From Candidatus Cloacimonas acidaminovorans str. Evry (GTDB lineage Bacteria; Cloacimonadota; Cloacimonadia; Cloacimonadales; Cloacimonadaceae), in the NCBI RefSeq assembly GCF_000146065.2, contig NC_020449.1:248001-312000 (forward strand): a stretch of DNA of 64,000 bases, written 5' to 3'. The translations under genes were made by a program, and so were the position numbers. The notes under the pieces are model-generated. The model was not told the origin of the DNA. It was given only the letters and a program-made list of their open reading frames with translations, and ran no database searches. Shown here piece after piece: positions 25,701 to 34,604 of the stretch. Position 1 is the stretch's first letter; each line of letters opens with the position of its first letter.

Positions 25701-26735
25701 TTTAGCGTTAGTATTCTTAATAATGGAATTGCAACTCAAAACAGCTATAGTATTCAGTTACTTTCCAGCTCCGGTAAAACAGTGCTGGCAAATTTAGATG
25801 TATTGGAACCGCTTGCTCCTGGGCAAACTGCAGTTCATAATTTAACTTGGATACCTGAAACCGAACAAACGCTTTCTGTATATGCTCAAGTAACTTTAAT
25901 TTCAGATGGTTATACTGGTAATAATACTTCCATACCTTCTCCTATATCCATTGGAAGTTACATAGCTGAAGCGGGAACCACTGCCACAGGCACCAAAACA
26001 AATTACCTTCCTCTCAGTTTTAATCAGAAAAACAGTATCAGTGAGACAATTTATCTTGCTTCCGAACTGCAAATGACTGCCGGAATAATTTCCGCTATTG
26101 CTTACCATACAAATTTTGTGCAGGATTTATCTCATCAGGCAGTAAAAATCTGGATGAAAAATACCCCTGAGAGTAATCTCAGTTCCGGCTGGCTTTCCTT
26201 TGATGAATATGTGCCGGTATTTGATGGTTTTGTAGATTTTCCTGCCGGCAGTAATACCATTATTATAATTTTACAAATACCTTTTCCCTACAATGGAAAT
26301 AATTTGGCTATCAGGGTAAACAGACCCTTTGATAACTATAATTACAATACCAGTAACCATTTTTATTACACAAATTCTGCCTCAAATCCTGGTCGCAGCC
26401 GCTATCTAAGTAACAGTTCTGTAAACTATGATCCTCAAAATCCATCGGCTTTGGGCAGTTTAAGCAATTTTATTCCTGTTACCGGCTTTTCTGTAACTTC
26501 CTATATTCCAGCTGTATTAGCTATTCCTCAGCTGCTAATTCAGAAAAACCAACAGGGTGTATTACTTAACTGGAATGCCGTGCCGGGAGCAAATTTATAC
26601 CGTATTTACACCAGTTCCGATCCTGTGGTCTGGTCTGATATTCCTTATGCCGAATGCAGTCAAACCAGTTTTCTGATTACTAATCCACCGGACAAAATGT
26701 TTTTCAAAATTGTAGCTGTTTACCAAGCACCCTGA
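22800..26735 (+). CDS. Secreted M6-family metalloprotease with beta-sandwich C-terminal domains
   Basis: A 1311-residue exported protease of the immune-inhibitor-A (M6) type. An N-terminal signal peptide (residues 1-25, LLLVIIALLFALNLKA core) is followed by a propeptide-like region. The catalytic domain (about 125-510) has the zinc motif HEFFHTLGAPDLYH starting at H314. C-terminal parts include a MAM/jelly-roll-like domain (about 515-690), an Ig/fibronectin-like repeat with WSFTTFADPRI near 780, a second jelly-roll region (about 785-945), a CARDB-like domain (about 945-1050) and a final fibronectin-like strand set. The last residues do not show the sorting-type C-terminus seen in the subtilase at 48153. 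ATG follows AAAGGAG. Likely role: degradation of external protein, fitting an amino-acid-fermenting lifestyle; substrate not known. Confidence 0.88.
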   Translation: MPKQNTCNKLLLVIIALLFALNLKAAMVTNLPVTVFQPDGTKLELLASGDEYHNWLHDKNNYTIIRHPVSGYLCYAEQDRENVKASDLIVGKDDPFRSALKPGINISEKAYKELRSSKFWMPAERDAPTTGTINNIVIFIRFSGESEFGQGISVYDGWFNNGTNSQKNYFLEASYNQLTVNTTFYPPAQNNLVVSWQDSHPRAYYEPYNATTNPTGYNGDTERRNREFTLLQNAVAGIAAQVPSSLNIDSDGDGKVDNVVFLVSGGAGEWSSLLWPHRWAIYDRNVYLNNKRVYDFNLQLKDFLATRGVGVICHEFFHTLGAPDLYHYTSNGIDPAGSWDLMCSDQNPPQYMTAFMKWKYGNWIATIPTIFIGQQYTLNPLTSSTGNCYRIDSNDPNQYYVVEFRKKTGTFESSIPGSGMLIYRIDTTAGDGNASGPPDELYIYRPNGTTTVNGTINSANFSQETGRTSINNTTNPAPFLQDGSEGNLNIYAIGSSAGTTMTFSLGVPTVDFSTNPYTESFDSSTFPPTGWYKQTISGSYGFERVTSGTNPTCSPQAGAGMICYKSYYASSSNSAILATMRLDCSEVQFYSYDFSFYMYRDTGYSSRADKIEFYLATLPDMSGTNTLLGTINRYTGFTPTVASAGWYQYSFNLPLTSSGYYYIVCKAISAYGNNMFLDSFSIKKTALPPSPSVSPSPVNLAENVNVSPNFSWVNGGGYPSHYLFYLGTNNPPSNLINGLNLGNVLNYAYTGTLNYSTQYYWKVVAVSEGGSAQNCSVWSFTTFADPRITALPYSQNFDSVTTPALPFGWSTYVSSTGSSAYVKNYSSPTNYALSPPNCIAYNNFTDTSAELILITPEILTPINILRLKFNAKGLSTGYSLQVGTMSSPNGTFTSLTTVNLTNTMQQYSVPFSNYNGTDRFIAIRHNLGGSNRSIYLDNFYLEEELTNDLAISALQMNGLGVIGEPLQFSVSILNNGIATQNSYSIQLLSSSGKTVLANLDVLEPLAPGQTAVHNLTWIPETEQTLSVYAQVTLISDGYTGNNTSIPSPISIGSYIAEAGTTATGTKTNYLPLSFNQKNSISETIYLASELQMTAGIISAIAYHTNFVQDLSHQAVKIWMKNTPESNLSSGWLSFDEYVPVFDGFVDFPAGSNTIIIILQIPFPYNGNNLAIRVNRPFDNYNYNTSNHFYYTNSASNPGRSRYLSNSSVNYDPQNPSALGSLSNFIPVTGFSVTSYIPAVLAIPQLLIQKNQQGVLLNWNAVPGANLYRIYTSSDPVVWSDIPYAECSQTSFLITNPPDKMFFKIVAVYQAP

Positions 26736-26821
26736 GTTGTTAAATCCTTATGTGCATTGTTTGGAATAAAATTCTCATTCCCTTTGCTAAATATGTCTAT
26801 TAATTACATACTATTTTTGGC

Positions 26822-26849
26822 TTGACAGAAAAAGGGGTTATTTTAGGAA
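26822..26849 (+). promoter_or_regulatory. Candidate tRNA-Phe promoter
   Basis: Perfect TTGACA (26822-26827), a 16-base spacer and TAGGAA (26844-26849), placing the start a few bases before the tRNA 5' end at 26863. Confidence 0.5.
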
Positions 26850-26862
26850 AGTTAAAAAGTGT

Positions 26863-26938
26863 GGCGAGATAGCTCAGTCGGTAGAGCAGAGGCCTGAAAA
26901 GCCTTGTGTCCCCAGTTCGATTCTGGGTTTCGCCACCA
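26863..26938 (+). tRNA. tRNA-Phe (GAA)
   Basis: A 76-base cloverleaf. The acceptor GGCGAGA pairs with TTTCGCC (one G-T pair), the D-arm is GCTC/GAGC, and the anticodon stem GAGGC/GCCTT closes the loop CTGAAAA with anticodon GAA. The T-arm is CCCAG/CTGGG with TTCGATT. Discriminator A and CCA are encoded. It is convergent with the polysaccharide operon that ends at 26990. Confidence 0.97.
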
Positions 26939-26989
26939 TTTTTTGTATAGTTCAATTTTTCTGAATTATAGAGTTGAAGAAAATGAAAG

Positions 26990-28156
26990 TTATTTTTGCA
27001 GAATGTTTTGGTAAATAGCGGTTATCTTTTTACATATTACAGGAGGGGAATAGTTTGTGATACATATTTCTCTGATGCGGGCAGGGGAATAGTTATTAAT
27101 GTTTTCTTTCATTTTCAGCATTGCTTCCGCCATCAGAAAGGGCTTTTTTGGAGGAATAAGAATTCCTGTTTCCGGGGTAACGATATCTCTTGGACCACCA
27201 CAATCAGTTGCCAAAGTTGGTTTTCCACAAGCCATTGCTTCCAGAAGAACCAAACTGAAGGATTCAATATGGCTGGGAAGAATGTAGCAATCGCATTTTT
27301 GATATTGTTCCAATGCCTGCTGAGGAGTAAGATAACCCAAAAGATGGAGGCGGTGTTCCAAATGGTATTTAGTTATTTTTTGTTTAATTTTAGACCTTAA
27401 ATAGCCATCTCCTCCGATGTATAAATCGGCATCTAATCCTTTTTGAACCGCCAAAGCAAAGGCATCTACCAAATCCATAACTCCCTTAGCATAAGTTAAA
27501 ATGCTTAAAGAAAAGAAAGAAAAGCATTTTCCCTCTTCTTTATCTGCCGGTTGGTAAAAATCCGTATCCACTAAATTGGGGATTACTATACTTTGAACAG
27601 AGCAGGAAGAAAGAATTTGTGCTTGGAGAAATCTGCTTACAGCCAAAACAGCGGACGCATTGTGTAACGGCAAAGTGATTTTTTTAGAGACCTTATTCCT
27701 GATAACATATTCCGGAAAAGGAAATGGACCGCTATGTTCACTAATGATATAGGGAATTTTCCATTTTTCCGCTAAGCGAAAAGCAAGAAATCCTGCCGGA
27801 AAAGTTACATAGGAATGAATAATATCAGGTCGGGAAAGAGAATCCAATTTTTTCACTAATGCTTTTATATTGCCATAAAATAACCTGCTGGTCCAGGTAA
27901 GATGAGGGATTTTAATTTCTTTCAGGTTGGGAGTTATGTTACGGGTTTCGGTTTTGGCAGTTAGGTAATTAACAATCTTGGAGACAGCAGCAAAGGGATG
28001 TCGGATTTGCAATTGATATTCATTCTGTCCCCAATTCAGGATTTCATATTCATAGTTGCTGTTTCGGGAAAGAGCAATTGCCTGGTCAAGAAAGAATCTT
28101 CCAGCAGTGGGTTTTTGCGGATAGGGATACCAGGAAGGGATAATTAAGACCTTCAT
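26990..28156 (-). CDS. Glycosyltransferase family 4 (GT-B)
   Basis: A 388-residue retaining sugar transferase. The N-terminal Rossmann-like half starts MKVLIIPSWYPYP. The C-terminal donor-binding half has GGDGYLRSKIKQ and the GT4 signature ESFSLVLLEAMACGKPTLA, split here near residues 297-315, where the EX7E motif contacts the nucleotide sugar. The start overlaps the stop of the preceding transferase gene (ATGA), last gene of the xseA-led operon. It probably adds a sugar to a lipid-linked glycan exported by the flippase encoded upstream. Donor and acceptor cannot be told. Confidence 0.88.
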   Translation of the reverse strand: MKVLIIPSWYPYPQKPTAGRFFLDQAIALSRNSNYEYEILNWGQNEYQLQIRHPFAAVSKIVNYLTAKTETRNITPNLKEIKIPHLTWTSRLFYGNIKALVKKLDSLSRPDIIHSYVTFPAGFLAFRLAEKWKIPYIISEHSGPFPFPEYVIRNKVSKKITLPLHNASAVLAVSRFLQAQILSSCSVQSIVIPNLVDTDFYQPADKEEGKCFSFFSLSILTYAKGVMDLVDAFALAVQKGLDADLYIGGDGYLRSKIKQKITKYHLEHRLHLLGYLTPQQALEQYQKCDCYILPSHIESFSLVLLEAMACGKPTLATDCGGPRDIVTPETGILIPPKKPFLMAEAMLKMKENINNYSPARIREICITNYSPPVICKKITAIYQNILQK

Positions 28157-29427
28157 TGTTCCAATGCAGAAAAGACCTCAGCCAGTTTTGCCGTAAGTGC
28201 CTTGCGTTCAAATTGCTGAATATAATCCCATTTGGGTTCCGTTTGCAGCTTGTCTTTCTCCCAAAGCCGATAAAGGTTTCCTAAGGTTTCCTTTATAGAA
28301 TGGATGGAAGAGGAATCGGCAATAAAAGCTGTATTTGCGGGCTTAAGGATATCTGCTGCTGCCCCTGAGGAATCTATTATAGCCAGAATGGGTTTTCCGC
28401 TACGCAGATATTCAAAGACCTTTGCTGTAACAATTGCTCTTTGAGCTTCTCCGGAACCCAAATACAATAAAAGAACATCTGCAGCACGAAGAATTTGAAT
28501 GCTATTCCGATGATTGATATAACCGTGGAAATGGACAATTTGATTTAGTATTGGATCGGTTATATATTTTCCCAGCACGAAGTTACGAAAGTTTCTGCCA
28601 TAAATTTCCACGGCAATTTTCCGGGGGTTAAGACAACCTTCCTGAATTAACTCTAAAATTGCCTGCCAGAGAATATCAGGTTGGAGTTCATCGTAAAAAC
28701 TACCGGTGTAAATAATGGTAAATTTGGCATTCCTGATTGGAGGCAATGAAACGGGGAAATCTTTCTCATCATAGCCATTGGTGATACAGACGAATTTGTT
28801 TTTATCTAAATAGGGATAAAGATGTCTGAATTCCTCTATCATAACCGAACTTACACAGATAACTTGATCAGCACGGGTTACTATTTCCTTTTCCCACCTG
28901 TTCTCTATTGCGGTAACCCAATCAGGAGGTTTTAGATATTTTCTGCCAATACCGAAACTCCAGGGGTCTCTAAAATCCAGGCAGACCTTTGTCTGATAAT
29001 GCTTTTTCAGGTATTTGGCTAAAAAAATAAGAGAATAGGGCGGAACTGAAACTAAAACCTGATTGATATTGTTGGTAGCCATAATTTTCTTTAGCTTATG
29101 AATCGCAAATGGTAACCACAGGATTTCTCCATCCGGAATAAAAACATTTCTGCGCAGGAAATTGACTATTTTGTTTAGCTTTAAGCCCCAAAGCAGTTTA
29201 TAAAACCAGTTAATATCCAAAGCGAAAGTGCGAAAAATTTTTACTTTATTAGGAAGTTCACGCAGAAGAGTATAATCTCTGGGCTGTTTTAAAAAACGGG
29301 AATCAGCACAAAGAATAACAGGTCTAAAACCAAATTCCGGTAAATATTTGGCAAACTTCAGTCCTCTTTGCACTCCGGAACCGCCTGCAGGAGGGAAATA
29401 ATAAAAAATTAAGAGCACATTTTTCAT
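28153..29427 (-). CDS. Glycosyltransferase (GT-B, GT4-like)
   Basis: A 424-residue transferase. It starts MKNVLLIFYYFPPAGGSGVQR, whose Gly-rich loop is typical of an acceptor-side GT-B domain. The central CLDFRDPWSFG segment is seen in exopolysaccharide and teichuronate-type transferases. The C-terminal FEYLRSGKPILAI segment contacts the donor. The start at 29427 is preferred to an upstream in-frame codon because it overlaps the methyltransferase stop as ATGA, the rule in this operon. It lies between the methyltransferase and the second transferase. Cytoplasmic, possibly membrane-associated. Confidence 0.87.
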   Translation of the reverse strand: MKNVLLIFYYFPPAGGSGVQRGLKFAKYLPEFGFRPVILCADSRFLKQPRDYTLLRELPNKVKIFRTFALDINWFYKLLWGLKLNKIVNFLRRNVFIPDGEILWLPFAIHKLKKIMATNNINQVLVSVPPYSLIFLAKYLKKHYQTKVCLDFRDPWSFGIGRKYLKPPDWVTAIENRWEKEIVTRADQVICVSSVMIEEFRHLYPYLDKNKFVCITNGYDEKDFPVSLPPIRNAKFTIIYTGSFYDELQPDILWQAILELIQEGCLNPRKIAVEIYGRNFRNFVLGKYITDPILNQIVHFHGYINHRNSIQILRAADVLLLYLGSGEAQRAIVTAKVFEYLRSGKPILAIIDSSGAAADILKPANTAFIADSSSIHSIKETLGNLYRLWEKDKLQTEPKWDYIQQFERKALTAKLAEVFSALEQ

Positions 29428-30176
29428 AGTTCTTGTGTTTTCCTGATAAATAAACCCATATACCAATAAGGTCGGGGATGCACTAATAACCTGTTAAGTA
29501 AGTTAATTCCTTTGGTGAGAAGGGATTTGTTTATTTCAAACTTTTCTTGCTGACAACGGGAACATTTCAAACCGCTGGCAGGATTAAACCATTGTTTTAA
29601 CCAGCGTTGTTTGATATTAAGCAAAAGGGGTATAAAATCACGATTCAGAGGACCAAATATCTCCCTTTTTTTCAGATAAAATTCCGGAGCAAGATATGTA
29701 GATAAAGTTTCTTCTGAAAAGGACTGTAAATGTCCATAAGGATGTTCTATAAAACCGCAGTTAGCACAGCGATAATATAGTTTTTCCAGCTGTTCCTTAT
29801 GGGGAACACTGATAATTATATATTTTTTGGCTACCCGTTTAAGTTCCGGAAAAGCTTTCTGCAAGGAGGCATTATCCAAGTGTTCCAAGACCTCGTTACA
29901 GATTATAACATCAAAACTTCTATCGGGAAAAGGAATTTCCGTAACAGAAGCTTGAACTGAAGGACACTGCAAATACTTTAGAGCTGCAGGTGAAATATCC
30001 AAACCTGTAACTTGATATTTAGCAATAAGTTTGTTTGTAATAATGCCATTTCCACAACCCGCGTCCAAAATGGTTTGCACATCTGAAGGAAGAAGAGCAA
30101 GAAGTTTTGCAATTCTTAAATCCGCTTGTTTTTCAGGATCGTAATTTTCCCAGGTGGCTTCTGCCATATAGTTCAT
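29424..30176 (-). CDS. Class I SAM-dependent methyltransferase
   Basis: A 250-residue enzyme with the SAM-binding motif LDAGCGNGIIT (about residues 37-47), an acidic second motif (VTGLDIS) and the FDVIICNEVLEHL segment common to Methyltransf_11/25 proteins. A zinc-ribbon-like pair of CxxC motifs is visible: CANCG in the middle and CSRC near residue 208. Start overlaps the flippase stop as ATGA; an alternative Met lies three residues on. Context suggests modification of a surface glycan or its lipid carrier; the acceptor is unknown. Confidence 0.85.
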   Translation of the reverse strand: MNYMAEATWENYDPEKQADLRIAKLLALLPSDVQTILDAGCGNGIITNKLIAKYQVTGLDISPAALKYLQCPSVQASVTEIPFPDRSFDVIICNEVLEHLDNASLQKAFPELKRVAKKYIIISVPHKEQLEKLYYRCANCGFIEHPYGHLQSFSEETLSTYLAPEFYLKKREIFGPLNRDFIPLLLNIKQRWLKQWFNPASGLKCSRCQQEKFEINKSLLTKGINLLNRLLVHPRPYWYMGLFIRKTQEL

Positions 30177-31636
30177 TTTTTAAACCTGCTAAGGAGATCG
30201 GTTAACATTTCTCTTACCAGTTGCACATCATAATCCAAAATTACTCCGATTTTTCTACCTAAAAAGAGATAGGCAACCGTAAAAACAACGCCTCCTGTAA
30301 GTAAAAAGGGAATTGTGCTATTTCCCAGCTTTATTATCAACACGCAGATTATAGAGCATATAACTGTTAAAACGGCATTTTTAGCTATTTTTTCCAGCGG
30401 GAAAAAAGCCATTAAATTCAATTTTAAGACCTTGGCAATCTGAATAAGATAAATAATTACCGAGAGCCAGGTTACAATTACCGTAGCAAAAGCGGCACCT
30501 TTCATCCCGAATTTAATTATCAGAAGATAGTTTAAGATAGCATTGGAAATGAGCAGAAACAAAGAATTATACATAACAAAGCGGGTTTTTCCGAATGCCT
30601 GAAACAGGATTCCGTAAGTGGCAATGCGCAAAGGCAACAAAAAGAGGTAAATTCTAAAATAAATAGCGGACTCAGCATAGAGCTTTCCATAAATAAGAAT
30701 AATTGCAGGTTCTGCAAAAATATAGCACAAAGCCATTAACGGAAATACTAAAATAGTATTCTTGCGAACCGCTCCACTATATAAAATACCCATCTTTTCA
30801 GGATTACTGGAACTCAAATGAGGTAACAAAACAGAATTTATAGAATTAGCTAAAATGCCTACAATCGGGAATTCCGTAGCTCCTATAGAAAACACGGCAA
30901 ACTTTTCCGGCGAGAAAAATGCCGAAACCATAAATTTATCCAGTTGAATACTCATCATACCAATTATAGAAGATAAACCCAAAGGTAAAGAATAACTCAT
31001 AAGTGTTTTGAAAGAGCCGAGATCAAAACGAGTTCCTTTAGCTTTAAATTTGGCAAGAGAAATCCTGGCATAAAGCCATTGTAAAAAAGCAGAACTAATT
31101 ACACCGCAAACAATAATAGTTAGATTACGCGTAAGAAAAGCGGAACCAACAATCAGAATAAAATCCGCAATAATGGCAAAAATGGTAAAGGTAGCCGCTT
31201 TAAACGGTTGTTTCAAGCCCAGCATTACGGAACTGAAAAATTGGGTTACAAAAAGAAAAACGGGATAAAGAGCATAAAGAATAAGCAGTTTTTCCAAAGC
31301 AGGATTATTGAATAAAGTAGCAATTGGTTTACGGAAAATAAGCAGGCAAAGCGCGAAAATTAAACCCAACAGCGAAATTAAATTCAGGCAACGGGTAATT
31401 AAAGCATTTTGTTTTTCCGGACTTTCCGCTTTGGGAAGAAAATAGAGCATACTTTGAGGAATCCCTAAAAGCAGAAGAGTGGAAAAGGTAGTATAAATCA
31501 AGAAAAGCTGACGATAACTGCCAAGTTCGGAAGGAGTTAATAAATGAGCTAAGGCAATTCCGATTACGGCTTTAATTGCCAAACGGAAAAATTCCGTTGC
31601 CGAAAGGATACCTGCCTGTTTAGGAAGTTCACTCAT
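30173..31636 (-). CDS. Wzx-like polysaccharide flippase (MATE/MOP superfamily)
   Basis: A 487-residue integral membrane protein with about 12-14 hydrophobic segments, starting with a GILSATEFFRLAIKAVIGIAL segment typical of polysaccharide biosynthesis proteins (RfbX/Wzx). It would flip lipid-linked oligosaccharide across the inner membrane. The C-terminus is a short basic cytoplasmic tail. The start lies inside the end of the glycoside-hydrolase-like gene, and the stop overlaps the methyltransferase start, so translation is coupled on both sides. Neighbouring transferases support O-antigen or exopolysaccharide assembly. No polymerase gene is visible in the operon. Confidence 0.88.
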   Translation of the reverse strand: MSELPKQAGILSATEFFRLAIKAVIGIALAHLLTPSELGSYRQLFLIYTTFSTLLLLGIPQSMLYFLPKAESPEKQNALITRCLNLISLLGLIFALCLLIFRKPIATLFNNPALEKLLILYALYPVFLFVTQFFSSVMLGLKQPFKAATFTIFAIIADFILIVGSAFLTRNLTIIVCGVISSAFLQWLYARISLAKFKAKGTRFDLGSFKTLMSYSLPLGLSSIIGMMSIQLDKFMVSAFFSPEKFAVFSIGATEFPIVGILANSINSVLLPHLSSSNPEKMGILYSGAVRKNTILVFPLMALCYIFAEPAIILIYGKLYAESAIYFRIYLFLLPLRIATYGILFQAFGKTRFVMYNSLFLLISNAILNYLLIIKFGMKGAAFATVIVTWLSVIIYLIQIAKVLKLNLMAFFPLEKIAKNAVLTVICSIICVLIIKLGNSTIPFLLTGGVVFTVAYLFLGRKIGVILDYDVQLVREMLTDLLSRFKK

Positions 31637-33077
31637 TGGGCGTAACTAATTCTACCGGAATAAGATATTGAAAAGAGGATTTTTCCTGATAGAGATGGAC
31701 TATATAATTTCCCGGTTCAAGGTTAGCGCTTATTTGGGGATTGATGATATTCAATATCTCTCTATTTTCCCCTTTCTGATAAAAGCGTTGGTTGCTAACA
31801 AGCAGTGTATCTTTATATAGTTCCCAGTTCCAGAATCCATCTTTCGGGATTTTTAGGTGCATAATAATTTCACTGTTCAAACGGGTCAATTTGGCTTCAG
31901 CAGGATATTTTGGTTCAGAGAAAGTTATTTCGTTTAGTTTAGGGGAGATATTTTCCCTGGGATATTCCTTTTTTTCTGGAAAACTTAAGCGAGCAAGCTG
32001 AACAAAAGCATTTCCTTTTTGCAATCCTGAATAGCTGAATAAAGAAACACCGGCAAAACCCAAATCACGCGTTAAAGTAATTTTCTTTGCTATTTCTTTT
32101 ACATTGTAGGAATTACCATTTCCAACAGCAAGGGAATTTCCATTTCCATTCCAGGCACGCAAACCGATTACTATTTTTTCCTTCATTTGCAGAAGTTTAA
32201 TTTGTTCCAGTTGTTTCTTGAATTTTGCATATTGGACATCATAAGCCATAGGATAAACACGATCAATAATACCTTTTTTAAGCCAGGATTGCCAGTCCTG
32301 AGCATAATCAACATTTGCCTCGGCAATATCGGGAACGACAGCAGCAGTTAATTGCAAAGTAGGATTTATTTCTTTCAGTTGAAAATAAGCATTTTCCACA
32401 AAATTAGTTACTTGCATTATGCGCCATTCGTTATAGGTTATTTCTTCCTGATTTTGGCAATATTCATTATAGCGGGCAAGAGAGACAGGATGAAAACCTA
32501 AATCGCTTTCAGGATAACGAATATAATCAAGATGAATTCCATCCAATTCCGGATAACCTCCTGCCAGATTTCCCAAAATATTAAGCAGATATTCCTGCAC
32601 TTCAGGAATTCCCGGATCAATGAAATAACCGGATTGGCGGTCAATATTCATCTGAGAACCGTTGAAATTGTAAGTAATCCAATCCTTGTGATTATTGTAG
32701 ATATAGTTTTGCTGAATATAACTTTGTTCCCTTGGAGTAGCATTAAAAACCACTACCCAGGCCTGCACTGCCAGTCCTTTTTGATGAGCTTTTTTCAGAA
32801 TATAAGCCAATGGATCAAAAGAAGCATCTTCCAGGATATAACTCTTCGGTTCGGGATTGGGATAAAGATAAGCACCTTTGGATGTATCAAAAAGAGCATC
32901 AGCGCGATAACGAACTTCCACTAAAAGTTCATTTTGGTTGCAGGAAACCGCTGTTGCAATTACTTCATCAATAGATTCTTCGGTAGCAATATCCCAAGGT
33001 AGAACCCAAACGGAACGGATTTCGGCATTTATTTTCACAAACAAAATGGTAAACAGAATAAAGAAACCCTTTTTCAC
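31629..33077 (-). CDS. Exported glycoside-hydrolase-like protein (GHL10 / DUF187, YngK type)
   Basis: A 482-residue protein with a signal peptide (MKKGFFILFTILFVKINA) and a TIM-barrel of the DUF187/GHL10 class. Marks are RSVWVLPWDIAT at the barrel start, LLVEVRYRADALF, an AHQKGLAVQAWVVVFN strand, GIHLDYIRYP with conserved Asp/Tyr, and YPMAYDVQY. A C-terminal beta domain follows (about 390-480). The family is thought to act on polysaccharide, but a reaction is poorly established. Start overlaps the xseA stop as ATGA; the end overlaps the flippase gene. Context suggests a role in trimming or remodelling the exported glycan in the periplasm. Confidence 0.85.
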   Translation of the reverse strand: MKKGFFILFTILFVKINAEIRSVWVLPWDIATEESIDEVIATAVSCNQNELLVEVRYRADALFDTSKGAYLYPNPEPKSYILEDASFDPLAYILKKAHQKGLAVQAWVVVFNATPREQSYIQQNYIYNNHKDWITYNFNGSQMNIDRQSGYFIDPGIPEVQEYLLNILGNLAGGYPELDGIHLDYIRYPESDLGFHPVSLARYNEYCQNQEEITYNEWRIMQVTNFVENAYFQLKEINPTLQLTAAVVPDIAEANVDYAQDWQSWLKKGIIDRVYPMAYDVQYAKFKKQLEQIKLLQMKEKIVIGLRAWNGNGNSLAVGNGNSYNVKEIAKKITLTRDLGFAGVSLFSYSGLQKGNAFVQLARLSFPEKKEYPRENISPKLNEITFSEPKYPAEAKLTRLNSEIIMHLKIPKDGFWNWELYKDTLLVSNQRFYQKGENREILNIINPQISANLEPGNYIVHLYQEKSSFQYLIPVELVTPNE

Positions 33078-34414
33078 TCTCTTTTTTCTACCTTATTTAC
33101 AGTCGTTTCCGCAATGCCATCGGCAAAATCCAGGGAGAGATTTTCCCCTTCAGAAACCTGTTTTATGGAACTAATTAATTTACCTTCTTTGAAAGCCATA
33201 ATCCAACCTTTACTTTGAATACTGCGAGGAGAGAGTTGTTCTAAAATTTCGCTTAGGGAATTCAGGCGATTGGTTTTGCATTGGAGTTGGTTATTAATTT
33301 TTTCATTCAGCTGATGCCAGGTTAAATTACAATCGGCTTTGGATTTAGCCAGACAGAGTTCAATTCTGCTATTCAGTTGTTGCATAATGTTATTTGCTTT
33401 CATTTCAAATTGTAAACGCTTTTCCGGAAGTTGTTTAAGTGCATTGTTTAAAGCCATTTCTGCCATATCAAAGCGCTGTTGAAAACCTCTCCAAACGCGT
33501 TCCGGATGGTATTTTGCCAGCTCCAGTTGCAGATTTAAAAGGGGAGTGCGTTTTCCGGTAAAATTATTTTGGACAGATAAATCCAGCCGTTTTTTCAGCG
33601 AAGCAAGCAAGTTTAACAGGTCTTTTTTATCGGGAACTGCAAGTTCAGCCGCAGCTGAAGGAGTGGGAGCTCTCAAATCAGCTACAAAATCAGCCAGCGT
33701 AAAATCAATTTCATGACCTACTGCTGATATTACAGGAAGGGAAGAAGCGTAAATGGCTCTGGCTAATGCTTCATCATTAAAACAGAAAAGATCTTCCTGA
33801 GAACCGCCACCACGAGTGATAATTATAAAATCAACATCCCTGGTCTTATTGAAATACCTTATTCCCTGAATAATTTGAGGAGGAGCATCAGAACCTTGAA
33901 CCAGAGCGGGATAAACTATTAATTCCACAGGATAGCGGCGTTTTATGATATTTATTATATCCTGAAGCGCTGCACCTGTAGGAGAAGTGATTATTCCAAT
34001 GCGGTCAGGATATTTGGGAAGGGGCTTTTTATGTTCTGCTGCAAAAAGTCCTTCCTTTTCCAGTTTCTTTTTCAGCTGTTCAAATTTCTGCTGTAAAAGT
34101 CCCATTCCTGCTTCTTGCATTTTTTGCACATTCAGATTATAATAACCGCCTTTTTCGTAAACAGTTAGCTTGCCGAAACAGATAACCTGCATTCCATCAG
34201 CGGGTTGAAAAGTTAAAGAAGCATTGGCACCCTTGAAAAAAGTGCAGCGCAAGGTGGCATTTTCATCCTTCAGGTTGAAATAGATATGACCAGAACTATG
34301 ACGAATAAAACCAGAAATTTCACCCATTACAAATACCGGTTGCAGGGATGTTTCAATCACCTGACGCACCTGGCGGGTTATTTCATAAACACTATAGATT
34401 ATTACATTTTCCAT
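33074..34414 (-). CDS. xseA: Exodeoxyribonuclease VII large subunit
   Basis: A 446-residue subunit of the single-strand exonuclease that trims DNA ends in repair. The N-terminal OB-fold (about 10-100; VMGEISGFIRHSSGHIYFNLKDE-type segment) binds single strands. The catalytic domain has RIGIITSPTGAALQDI near 137 and TRGGGSQEDLFCFNDE near 205. The SAVGHEIDFTLADFVAD segment near 235 precedes a long coiled-coil. Length is normal. No ribosome site is obvious before the ATG. It heads an operon of surface-glycan genes joined by ATGA overlaps; the small subunit xseB is not next to it. Confidence 0.94.
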   Translation of the reverse strand: MENVIIYSVYEITRQVRQVIETSLQPVFVMGEISGFIRHSSGHIYFNLKDENATLRCTFFKGANASLTFQPADGMQVICFGKLTVYEKGGYYNLNVQKMQEAGMGLLQQKFEQLKKKLEKEGLFAAEHKKPLPKYPDRIGIITSPTGAALQDIINIIKRRYPVELIVYPALVQGSDAPPQIIQGIRYFNKTRDVDFIIITRGGGSQEDLFCFNDEALARAIYASSLPVISAVGHEIDFTLADFVADLRAPTPSAAAELAVPDKKDLLNLLASLKKRLDLSVQNNFTGKRTPLLNLQLELAKYHPERVWRGFQQRFDMAEMALNNALKQLPEKRLQFEMKANNIMQQLNSRIELCLAKSKADCNLTWHQLNEKINNQLQCKTNRLNSLSEILEQLSPRSIQSKGWIMAFKEGKLISSIKQVSEGENLSLDFADGIAETTVNKVEKRE

Positions 34415-34423
34415 TTCAATACC

Positions 34424-34451
34424 AAAATCTAAACATAACGCTATTTGTCAA
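34424..34451 (-). promoter_or_regulatory. Candidate promoter of the xseA-glycan operon
   Basis: Reverse strand: perfect TTGACA (34446-34451), 16-base spacer, GATTTT (34424-34429). The start would lie only a few bases before the ATG, fitting the absence of a ribosome site (near-leaderless mRNA). Confidence 0.4.
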
Positions 34452-34540
34452 TTCTAATACCATTTTCTTCTTGATGAGTCCTTTATGTCAGAAAAAATTA
34501 TTTCCTTTTGGAAAATGCTATTATTGTTAAAACCTCTATG

Positions 34541-34600
34541 AATTCCTGATTTCACAGGAATGACAAAAAATGTATTTCTGCTTTCGCAAAAATGACATTT
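34541..34600. repeat. TTCCTGCTTTCGC-type short hairpin repeats
   Basis: ATTCCTGATTTCACAGGAATGACA (here split: left arm ATTCCTG, right arm CAGGAATGACA) near 34542-34565, then a related TTTCTGCTTTCGCAAAAATGA at about 34575. A third copy, TTCCTGCTTTCGCAAGAATG, lies at about 35579 on the other side of the nitroreductase gene. These are small dispersed hairpins without coding content. Confidence 0.65.
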
Positions 34601-34604
34601 AAAT

